The notes below the pieces were generated by a model that saw only the letters and a program-made list of their open reading frames with translations, did not search any database and was not told the origin of the DNA. The translations under genes were made by a program, and so were the position numbers. DNA of 64,000 bases from NCBI RefSeq assembly GCF_000002075.1, contig NW_004797271.1, forward strand, positions 2,577,439-2,641,438, read 5' to 3'. Shown in pieces: positions 14,201-22,560 of this stretch; positions within the stretch are counted from its first letter, which is position 1, and each line of letters begins with the position of its first letter. This stretch comes from Aplysia californica. Lineage: Eukaryota > Mollusca > Gastropoda > Aplysiida > Aplysiidae.

Positions 14201-17200
14201 AATCTATACGATTCAATTGACTCAGAATCAGATGATGAAGTGCGAAATAATGGTAGTTTGAGATGAGAGAAAGAGGTAGATCTCCTGTCGACAGCAGTAG
14301 GCAAGTACTAATACTAGTACTAGAGTCTAGTATGACGACTAAAGATTTAAGCGATGACCCTTGAAATAGTGTAGCCTTAGTCATCATAAGCTTATCAATT
14401 TAGCTTTCTTTGCTTTGATATATATATTTGTGTATAATTTAGGAGAGAAACAGCAACACCCTCACAACAACAGCAAACATATTGTACTGGCTAGTTTGGC
14501 CCAAAAAAAAAAAAAGATTTAATCCCCAAAATTTGTCATTTTTTGAAAAGCTATAAAACATGATGAACAAAATAACACAGAATCAATAATCTTTCTATTC
14601 TGTAAAGTTCAACATCTCCAACTGAAACTGGCCAAGTTTCATAAATCTAACATGAATAAGTACAGAGTAACTGGATTCTGAAAAAGGTCCAAAAAAGCTT
14701 GCAGGCAGCGGCTTAGTCTGAGCTAAGGCGCTGGCAGCAAGTGAGTTAACATCTTGTCAAATTCATGTTCGCCGTACTCCAGGCTTTAGCCCAACTAATA
14801 TTTTTCCAAGGGCAAATTGACATTGGCAGGGGGAGGCCACGAGAAACATGGAGGAGATGCGTGGAAAGGGGACATGAGAGAGATGAAGCTCACTTGGAAT
14901 GAGCTCGGAAGGAGTTTGTATGTGGCCTATACCCTGCCAGGGGTGAAAGGCATTGATGATGAAAGTGACACTGAGCAAATACAGGGGCTCTATACACAGA
15001 GAATGTATGTTAACACTGTTAAAGTTAGACAGCTGAATATAAAGCAGTGACGTAGACTGTCAGGGTCTGATTGTTTTCCTTCTTACACACCAGGAAGGTG
15101 GGAATGGGTTGGAGTTGCCAATGGCACAGCATGTAAATTCTCAAAAATCAGACTCAATTTAAAAATTCACCTTAACTGTTCTTAACAGCACTTGCTACAC
15201 AATAGAGGGAGTCAACAGTTTCAATACCCATTCTTCATATTGAGTAACCGTAGACTCTAGTGTAGAAGTATAAGATGCTAGCCTAGCGGAAACTTAGATC
15301 AAATTTTTAGCTTGCACCAAATTGGTGCTGCAAAGAGGAGTTTCACGCACCTTTCTTCTTGTGCGGGAAGAACGATGCCTAGATTTCTCTACAGTGACAA
15401 AAATAACTTTGGTGCAAAGATTTTGCTTGCTCCCACCAGACACGACCGCAAGCGGTGCGACGAGCATAAACCCTCCTCGCTGTCTGTCTCTTCACTGGCG
15501 CGCGTGCAGCCAGCGGGTGACGGATCGCAAGGATGTAGGCTAGGCCTATGTAGATCTAGAGCACTGACTGGTTTAGAATAATTAGAAAAGGGGGAGGGGA
15601 GGTGGTGAAGGAAGGCCAGGGTTAGGTGGAGCGCTAGCACCAATAGCACCCCGCCACTGGTAATAACGAAAAATGTTTATTTCGCATTTTTAAAATAATT
15701 TTTAAAAATATATTTTTTAAACGGAAATTTTTCCATTTGCGGAATTCTGCTAATTTGTGGAAATCCGCAAAATTGCGGAAGACTGGAAGCCCTGTCTTCA
15801 TGAAACTCAAAGTCTGTGAAATCCACATTGTTATCAAAGTCAATTTCAATATTTAAAGCTGTCATGAATTATTACTTTTAAAGTTCTTGTCACTACTGAT
15901 TGGCCTGTAACAGCTCTGGGGCCAATGTGATTTCTGATACTGATATAACTTTTACCACAGAGTCCATTGTATGGGAAGGAATCCAAGGGCTAATCAAAGA
16001 GAGAGAGGGAGATAAAGTGAAAAGACGAAAAGGAGAAATAATTTCCCTGAAATATTTTGCGGGTCAATGGAATATTATCGTTTGAACTTGGCTCCTACCA
16101 TGGCCCAAACTGGAACCCTTTTCATTCCTTTTCAACGTCATCCTCCTCTGCAATAAATTCATAGTCAGCATATACAATAATGGGAAAAGACCTTAATAAC
16201 TGGGACTGCAATACATTTATACCCAGCGACGGTAGAAACTTTCCACTTTGGTTTTTGTAACTGGGCCCTTGTTCACGTGAGTTAGTAAGTGAGCTAAATT
16301 TTGTTCATCACTCACCATGTACTCGACAAGGGTTCCATGCAATTTTTTTCCTGCACAAAAATTTAACGACGTGGTCATGTGACCCACAAGCAAATTAACA
16401 CATTTTTTGACTAAACACATTACACCCTAACTCGCCCAGGACTGCCCGGGAATTCCCTTATGCGCTCCACCCTGACTTGCCCGGAACCGCCAGCGTTGAC
16501 CTAGTGTCTTTAGAAACGAAGTCTCGTCAAAAACTCTGGGGCCGAGATTTTGATTTGCAGTTATTGCAAAAAGTTTTTTCTTTCGTTTGATACCGAAACG
16601 AAATTTTTCGGGGGAGTAGTTTTAGTATTAGAGCCGAACGAAGTGAGATCGCTTTACCGACACTTCATAGATGTCTCGACTTGTTGAAAAGCGACACAAT
16701 TGAGTTTGAAAAAGGAAATAACGACGGATTTGAGCAAAAACAAGCATATATATGACAATTCAGATGACTCAAATTTTGACGAAAATGTAGCAAGAGTTCA
16801 GGGCGATTCCGATTGATCAGACTAGAAAATCTAGAATGTAGATCTAGGGCCCGACCCCGAGGCTGAGAGTGAGAGTGACGGTTCGGACACCCCGATTGAA
16901 CTAAAGTAGAACATTTCCACAGTTTGCGCATACATAAAGTTATATTTTTCTGAAACTGCATTCATTTTTCGTTTTAACTTTTATTTTTTAAGGATTTTTG
17001 GAATTTGTTTAGTATTTTTAAAATGTGATTTTTAAAGGCTTGTATTCACGGGAGGTGGGTTCCTTCCCCTTGCTTAGGATCTAACAATGGATTTCATGTC
17101 CAGACCCTTAGGGTGTAATGAATTAAGTTCCGCCGAAATTATGAAACCTTCAAAAATGTGCTTTGATCAACACATCAGCGACTTTAGAACTGAAAAAAAC

Positions 17201-20200
17201 AAGTTACATAGACATTCCAGCTAGCTCTTTTGTCGTCTCAAATTGCTGTACAAGATGCCGAAGTTAAGGCCCCAAGGAGCGCTGTTGGACAATTTGATTA
17301 CTGCAAGCTGTACTATCGGCCCGTAGAGTGGCGAGGATGCTTCATTGCTCCCAACCTACCATCAATCCTGAAAGATAAGCTCCAAGTCACTGGAGTTAAT
17401 TACACATGCTAGGCAAACCACAGGTTGATGCTGCTGAAGAAGACAAGACAGATTTTGCTCTGGTATCTTTGAAATCACTTTCTCACAACGACTAGCTCTT
17501 CACTTCAATTTCATACAGACACTGGAAGAGTCATCAGCGATAGAAGGAAAAAACTACGGCCTTGAAACACATTCGGACATCGAGCAAGGCGGCCTTATTA
17601 TGACCAATGTTCGCCATCTTTCCAAAAATTAAGCTTGAACTGACTGGGAGCTATGAGGGAGCTCCCAAAACAACAAGAGTGGAATGGACTGCCACAACAA
17701 TAAATTTGTCAAGAAACAGAAAGCTGACTCCATCAATGCGCAGAACATGCCAAGCTTGCATCATTGCAAGGGGCTACAATGCCCGCTACCAACGTGAAAT
17801 TTTGAAATCAAAGGGTACCAGTTTGTGCTTAACACTATGCCACTATATGAGACACGATCAAGAAAAAAAACGTAACTCACTTATTGAAATACTTTGCAAT
17901 ATGTCTGTGTCAGTTTTTGTTTCTATAGGTTGAATAATAAACACAATACAGGCTTCTCTCCATGTGGAAAGTTTCCATTGCCTCTATGTATATTTATTGG
18001 CAACAGCAACATATATATATAACGAAGTGGCTAGCCGTACTTAAGTACTGCTAGACTGGCAGTCTAGCCGTACTTAGATCTAGGTTTGGCCCTATCGACT
18101 CAAACCTGTTACTGTTAAGTACACAGGTCTCGTTAGATCTAGATCTAGTAATTATTCAGGTTCAAATACATGCAAGTGCAAGTCAGTAAGGCACCTTTTG
18201 GTTTTGTCTGAAATACAAATACTTTAGGCATTGCAAACTAAAAATTTCATTTACAATTCAGCCATCAATATTAACCCTGGAAGCGCGCAGGCCCTATATA
18301 AAGGGCGTGAGCCGGGCTACCCGGGAAGCGCGCACGCCCTATATATAAGGCTGACCTACTTCGACCGGGAAGCGCGCAGGCCCTATATAAAGGGCATAGA
18401 CGCTGACCCTTTTCAAAGGAAAATTCCAGTGTTCCTTATATGGAAAATGACGTAGTCAATTACAGGCCAAAGTTATAAATAGTGACCAATGACTTTGCAA
18501 GTTATCTTGACCTCGTAGAGCGTCTCTTGGCCGAGATATCGATCGATAAAGTGACGCGGTCCCGCTGAGCGACTACACGCTATGTGTTATCACTAGTTTC
18601 GCCGTGCTGATGTACTAATTGTTGAGTCTATCGCGTTCTCGGCATTGTTTGTATTTATTTGATCGCTGATCATTTTTGAATGGCTCATTCTATCAGCTTA
18701 AAGAAAATATATGCTTTTTATCATCCGTTGAGCCGTAAATGGTCATTTTTCAGTAGCAGGTATACATTTCGGGTATCTCAGCTGTTTCCCCCCCCCCCCC
18801 CCCGCCAAACCCCCGTGTTCACAACTGATCGGCCGTGGCGGCGGGGCATTTTTGGCGGGTTACTTCTGGTGAAACGCTGAGCGCTTCTAGGGTTAAGTAC
18901 GGCTAGCCTGACAGTCTAGCCGTCCTTACGTACGGCTAGCCTGGCTGTCTACCCGTACTTAAGTACGGCTAACCAAGAAGTCTAGCCGTACTGCCAGTCT
19001 AGCCGTACTTATCTTAAGCCCTATTAACATTAGAAAACAGGAGGTTTAAAATACATGCACTGTCATTAAGGCACCTGGTTTCGTCTCAAATACAAATACT
19101 TTGGGTACTGCAAACTAAAAATTTATAGGAAGAGGCTAGCCGTACTTAATGACGGCTAGACTCGCGTACTTATTCTTAATATGATGGCTAGACTGACCAT
19201 TAAAAAAAAAATAGGCCTACTGAATTGTTATTATACATTTTTAGTGTGCAGTACCTAAAGTATTTGTATTTGAGACGAAACCAGGTGCCTTAATGACAGT
19301 GCATGTATTTTGAAACTCCTGTTTTCTAATGTTAATAGGGCCTAAGATAAGTACGGCTAGGCTGGCAGTCTAGCCGTACTTAAGTACGGGTAGACAGCCA
19401 GGCTAGCCGTACTTAAGGACGGCTAGACTGTCAGGCTAGCCGTACTTAATATTGATGGCTGAATTGTAAATGAAATTTTTAGTTTGCAAAGCCTAAAGTA
19501 TAATTTGTATTTCAGACAAAACAAAAAGGTGCCTTACTGACTTGCATGTATTTGAACCTGAATAATTACTAGATCTAGATCTAATGAGACCTGTGTACTT
19601 AACAGGCTTGAGTCGATAGGACCAAACCTAGATCTAAGTACGGCTAGACTGGCAGTCTAGCCGTACTTAAGTACGGCTAGACTCTAAGTCTAGCCGTACT
19701 TAAGTACGGATAGCCACTTCAAAATTTATATTTACAATTCAATAGGCCTATTTTTTTTTAATGGTCAGTCTAGCCATCATATTAAGAATAAGTATGGCTA
19801 GCCCAGCTGTCTAGCCGTACTTAAGCACGGCTAGCCAGCCAGTCTAGCAGTCATTAAGTACGGCTAGCCTCTTCCTATCCTATATAATCAATTACAAGAC
19901 TTGACACAATTTACAGTTGCTACACAATCAAGTAGATCCAGATCAAGACGAGATCTAATCTAGATCTAGATCTAGATTCTAGTAGGTAATGAGAACAACA
20001 TTGTCCTTGCAGCATGCATTAATTTTACATATGATAGAGACCAAATAATAGCCTATCAAATAGTACTACAACTGAGACAGTTTTTGTTATAATATGTGTT
20101 ATTGACAATTTAGACAGCCGTCGGCTGAGTACCATCATACTCATACTCATGGTAGGCCCATAGCCATACACATAAATTGATAATGATCATATGATGGCAT

Positions 20201-20690
20201 GACATGACCATGTCCTGTGGTGAAAGTTGTTACTCAACTAGATTCTAGGCCAAGTCTCATTGACATTATTAGTCAGTCAAAAGGGTGGGGGAGGACGAGG
20301 ATATTGATAATAGATAAATCAGTTTCTATTAAAAGAGATCCCATGGCAAGACCGGGTAACGAATTCAGAAAACGGTACCCAGAAAAAACATGTTAAACTT
20401 CATTGAGAGCACGATTTCAGGAACTGCGGGGAGCCGTTTACGTCGAAAGTCACACCCCCTTTTTGAAGAGCTCCTTTGGGCTTTGACCACTGAAATCTGA
20501 CGACAAAGGACTTCCCTTTTCCATTTCTTACCTTCATTCGGACTTCGTAATCAGTGTATCGTTTTTTGGCTACACCGTGAGTCTGTGGATCTGAAACATC
20601 GATTTCCAAAAAGTTCGCTGGAGGTGAATACGCATCTTCTAGGGTCTGTTTCTTTGAGGAAATCCTCGCTGTGGCTGTGGGGGTGGTCAT
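8110..20690 (-). CDS. SNX3: Sorting nexin 3/12-like PX-domain protein (complete, 4 exons)
   Basis: Exons on the minus strand are 20690-20532, 13507-13412, 11632-11508 and 8215-8110 (stop TGA at 8112-8110). Phases are 0, 0 and 2, all introns are GT-AG, and the product is 161 aa against 162 in human SNX3. The reading starts [10 protein letters not shown], contains [31 protein letters not shown] and VPPLPGK, and ends [15 protein letters not shown]...KIRTT, all diagnostic of SNX3/SNX12. The four PtdIns3P-binding positions known in SNX3 appear kept: R69-Y70, K94 and R117 here. The family binds early endosomes through PI3P and works with retromer in recycling of cargo such as Wntless. The ATG is chosen because it gives the family's usual N-terminal length. 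Intron 1 is 7.0 kb and repeat-filled. SNX3 and SNX12 cannot be told apart from this alone, as invertebrates usually have one co-orthologue. A TTTATT (AATAAA on the minus strand) near 7785 is a candidate polyadenylation signal. Confidence 0.95.
8585..8761 (-). mobile_element. SINE A copy (full length, best TSD)
   Basis: 177 bp bounded by perfect 13-bp direct repeats AGATCTCGTCAGT at 8572-8584 and 8762-8774. On its own strand it starts GTGGGTGGTTGGCGGGTGCT. It ends in a short-loop hairpin (here GTGCTCAT...GAGCGCC; consensus arms GGCGCTC and GAGCGCC), then GTAAATCCCTCTACTAAAAC. This copy defines the family's two ends. Confidence 0.93.
9725..9892. mobile_element. 168-bp MITE with TTAACATTTTTAACTTCACA ends
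   Basis: A 20-bp inverted repeat, perfect or nearly so, lies at both ends, each beginning TTAA. No ORF. It abuts MITE E copy 2 six bases to the right. Confidence 0.8.
9899..10646. mobile_element. MITE E copy 2 (748 bp)
   Basis: CAGTCAAACCTGCCCTGACG at the left and CAGGTTCAACTG at the right form the TIR, flanked by TA on both sides as in Tc1/mariner-like insertions. It contains several GACGGCCAC blocks in both orientations and an 18-base poly-C tract. An open frame of 61 codons across the poly-C is not coding. Confidence 0.85.
10470..10487. repeat. Poly-C tract (18)
   Basis: Uninterrupted C run inside MITE E copy 2. Confidence 0.95.
11508..11632 (-). CDS. SNX3: SNX3-like gene, coding exon 3
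   Basis: Encodes residues 86-127 (IVVPPLPGK ... GLEQFINK) after a CTGTACAG acceptor. The last lysine codon is split as AA|A with exon 4. It contains the PxxP loop and the second basic PI3P contact. Confidence 0.93.
11738..12129 (-). mobile_element. SINE C copy (full length, 392 bp)
   Basis: Bounded by the perfect 12-bp duplication ACTGATATCTTT at 11726-11737 and 12130-12141. Its last ~75 bases carry the same hairpin and tail as SINE A. Upstream it has an extra ~100 bp block (including TTGAAGCAGACCTTGTGCTG on its own strand) and a different head (CAGGGCAGTGCCACTGACGG). It lies in SNX intron 3, about 105 bp upstream of exon 3. Confidence 0.9.
12251..12299 (-). mobile_element. SINE A, 49-bp hairpin-only insertion
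   Basis: Contains only the 3' hairpin and tail, yet has a perfect 10-bp duplication AAGCATGATT at 12241-12250 and 12300-12309. It is a severely 5'-truncated retroposition event. Confidence 0.88.
12310..13411. other. SNX intron 2, remainder
   Basis: AT-rich intronic DNA with short homopolymers. I see no element with clear ends and no exon. Confidence 0.5.
13412..13507 (-). CDS. SNX3: SNX3-like gene, coding exon 2
   Basis: This 96 bp phase 0-0 exon encodes residues 54-85 ([20 protein letters not shown] onwards). It follows a TTTTTTTCAG acceptor and ends before GTAAGC. It holds the RRY part of the phosphoinositide pocket. An overlapping open frame is only a shadow; the protein frame is set by the flanking exons. 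Confidence 0.93.
14742..15000 (+). mobile_element. RTE-type LINE 3' fragment
   Basis: The frame reads [13 protein letters not shown] and, after a shift, [13 protein letters not shown], the conserved C-terminal tail of RTE-group polyproteins. It ends in a GATGATGAAA tail near 14960. The piece at 43085-43300 is a second copy with almost the same sequence. TTAA at 14743-14746 just left of it closes an older piggyBac-like end (CTGGCAGCAAGTGAG). Confidence 0.7.
16418..17120. mobile_element. TIR element, about 700 bp (CATTACACCCTAA)
   Basis: A perfect 13-bp inverted repeat, CATTACACCCTAA, lies at 16418-16430 and 17108-17120. Inside are direct copies of a TTGCCCGG-like motif near the left end and a frame rich in acidic residues, interrupted by stops. 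Family not recognised. Confidence 0.6.
17230..17933 (+). other. Unassigned open frames, possibly decayed transposon
   Basis: Two frames (17230-17412 and 17607-17933) encode 60 and 108 residues without homology I can name. They are separated by stops and have no splice logic joining them. The right one is rich in Arg, Thr and Cys ([19 protein letters not shown]). The stretch sits between the 16418 element and the foldback, so decayed transposon coding is the likeliest reading. Confidence 0.3.
18275..18892. mobile_element. piggyBac-like MITE (618 bp) inserted in the foldback
   Basis: Ends CCCTGGAAGCGC and (inverted) CCCTAGAAGCGC, flanked by TTAA at 18271-18274 and 18893-18896. TTAA targets and CCCT-starting ends are the hallmark of piggyBac. 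The mirrored foldback arm at about 19443 still has the empty site with a single TTAA. Inside are three spaced copies of a GC-rich unit ending CCCTATATAAAGGGC and a 16-base poly-C tract. No transposase frame. Confidence 0.9.
18276..18396 (+). repeat. Three copies of a GGAAGCGCGC...TATATAAAGGGC unit
   Basis: Copies at about 18279-18307, 18322-18351 and 18366-18396, spaced about 45 bp. Each holds CCCTATATAAAGGGC or a close variant, which looks like a TATA box within a small palindrome. Confidence 0.8.
19738..19880. repeat. Inverted copy of the foldback centre
   Basis: Reverse complement of 19120-19230, with extra GTACGGCTAG units that the central copy lacks. It shares TAGGCCTA, the AATGGTCAGTCTAGCCATCA block and AGGAAGAGGCTAGCC. 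Confidence 0.75.
20532..20690 (-). CDS. SNX3: SNX3-like gene, coding exon 1
   Basis: Encodes residues 1-53, ending in YTDYEVRMK just before a GTAAGA donor at 20531. Reading past the donor loses similarity to the family, which fixes the splice site. The start of the PX domain lies in this exon. Confidence 0.92.
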
Positions 20691-20850
20691 TTTTCTCTAT
20701 TCACTTCAACGACGGAAAACAACCCCTGCGCAAGAATTGATGACGACACGGAAATGTGCGCTCCTTATAACACAGAAATCTGTGACGTTCACAAACAAGT
20801 TTGCTAAGGGGCGCTACTCTCGCTCAATTGTGATTTTAGTTATTATTTAC

Positions 20851-20974
20851 ATTAGATTTTTTTCTGCTTGCAGTGCCGGTGGGAAGAGGAGATATAATGT
20901 GCTTTCCACTTTTGATGCTTCCACATACTTGATAATAATTCCAAACATCGTGTTCATGGTATTACTAGATTCTA
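20851..20974 (+). repeat. 124-bp direct duplication, copy 1
   Basis: Identical as far as I can read to 21101-21224, offset exactly 250 bp. Starts ATTAGATTTTTTTCTGCTTG and ends ATTACTAGATTCTA. Confidence 0.9.
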
Positions 20975-21530
20975 GAATCTAGATCTAGATTCTAGGCTCT
21001 AGGTCTAGATATCTAGATCTAGATCTATATTCTAGATCTAAATCTATCTACATCTAGATTCTAGATCTACATTATTTTATTAGACTAGATTCTAGATCTA
21101 ATTAGATTTTTTTCTGCTTGCAGTGCCGGTGGGAAGAGGAGATATAATGTGCTTTCCACTTTTGATGCTTCCACATACTTGATAATAATTCCAAACATCG
21201 TGTTCATGGTATTACTAGATTCTATATAGACTAGATTATATCTAATTTAGATATATCTAGATTGAGATCTAGATTTTTTCTAGATCTAGATATCTAGATC
21301 TAGAATCTAGATCTAGAATCTAGAAATCTAGATTTAGATCTAGACTAGATATTAGATCTAAATCTTTTCATCCGATAAAAAAGTTCCAAAAAAGAATGTA
21401 AAAGTGTCCTGTGCTGTGACTGATACACTTGACTTAAACTTAGACTTAGATAGATCTAGACTAGATTCTAGATCCAGATCTAGTCTATATATATATCTAG
21501 ATTCTAGATCTAGAATCTAGACTAAAGAAA
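20960..21530. repeat. TAGATC-rich low-complexity tract
   Basis: Irregular array of CTAGAT / ATCTAG units, self-complementary at every scale, interrupted by the 124-bp duplication and by non-repetitive 21365-21440. Similar short runs occur at 18135-18150, 19570-19585 and 19950-19980. Confidence 0.9.
21101..21224 (+). repeat. 124-bp direct duplication, copy 2
   Basis: Second copy, embedded in TAGATC-rich DNA that separates it from the first. Confidence 0.9.
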
Positions 21531-21980
21531 GTGGCTATTCTCACCCGCCCGGAAGTTCTCGCAACATCAACTCCTCCCCTCTTCTCTCTCTCTCTCTGTC
21601 TCTTTCTGAATACTGTCTATCGGTGTGGACGATCAAATTGACCAAAACAAAGTTTAAAAATGATGTTAAAACACAAAAGTAAATTAATTTGGTTGTCTAC
21701 AAAGATGCTACGGCTATTTAACTTTTCGAATCGAGCCGAACTACGCGGGTCGCCATTTTGTTTTGCCCGGAAATTCTTGCGCTACTCCTCTCTCTCTTTC
21801 TTTCTCTCTCTCTCTCCACTGCCCACAGACAAAATTGTACGCTTTTAGTAGGCTACAGTTGTAATGGAACGTTTATTCACGGCACAGAATTCTACAATTT
21901 TTCTGTTATCACAGTGTAGAATTCTGTGGTTTAGGGTGAACGCAAAATTTGGTGAACGCGCACCGGGTGAGAATAGCCAC
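21531..21980. mobile_element. 450-bp TIR unit, copy 1 of a tandem pair
   Basis: Begins GTGGCTATTCTCACCCG and ends CGGGTGAGAATAGCCAC, a 17-bp perfect inverted repeat. Inside are two blocks of CCCGGAARTTCTCGC followed by (CT)n, and an inverted TAGAATTCT pair near 21890-21925. No ORF of note. Confidence 0.85.
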
Positions 21981-22070
21981 AAGACTCGCCTGCACTATTC
22001 TCACTCCGGGTGAGAATAGAGGTGGCCTAGACTAAATAAAGGTACGCTCAAAAACTTGAAAAAGAAGAAA

Positions 22071-22514
22071 GTGGCTATTCTCACCCGCCCGGAAGTTCTC
22101 GCAAGATCAACTCCTCCCCTCTTCTCTCTCTCTCTGTCTCTTTCTGAATACTGTCTATCGGTGTGGACGATCAAATTGACCAAAACAAAGTTAAAAAATG
22201 ATGTTAAAACACAAAAGTAAATAAATTTGGTTGTCTACAAAGATGCTACGGCTATTTAACTTTTCGAATTGAGCCGAACTACGCGGGTCGCCATTTTGTT
22301 TTGCCCGGAAATTCTCGCGCTATTCCTCTCTCTCTTTCTCTCTCTCTCTCCACTGCCCACAGACAAAATTGTACGCTTTTAGTAGGCTACAATTGTAATG
22401 GAACGTTTGTTCACGGCACAGAATTCTACAATTTTTCTGTTATCACAGTGTAGAATTCTGTGGTTTAGGGTGAACGCAAAATTTGGTGAACGCGCACCGG
22501 GTGAGAATAGCCAC
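22071..22514. mobile_element. 450-bp TIR unit, copy 2 of a tandem pair
   Basis: Near-identical to copy 1 with small indels in the (CT)n runs. The duplication also covers about 46 bp beyond the right TIR (AAGACTCGCCTGCACTATTC onwards), so the pair arose by segment duplication or repeated use of one site. Confidence 0.85.
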
Positions 22515-22560
22515 AAGACTCGCCTGCACTATTCTCACTCCGGGTGAGAATAGAGCTGGC

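Larger units (their letters stand above)
18022..19728. repeat. Nested foldback: 1.7-kb imperfect palindrome
   Basis: Outer arms (about 18022-18271 and 19443-19728) and inner arms (about 18896-19118 and 19230-19443) are inverted copies of each other. The arms hold many copies of the short palindromic unit GTACGGCTAG / CTAGCCGTAC, often as TACTTAAGTA-centred pairs. A central spacer (19120-19230) is matched inverted by 19738-19880 outside the palindrome. The structure resembles foldback-type elements whose long inverted repeats are made of short tandem units. It lies in SNX intron 1. Confidence 0.85.

Noticed and set aside
18276-18396. CRISPR-like spaced repeats
   Set aside because: Only three imperfect GC-rich units inside a eukaryotic transposon; no array regularity.
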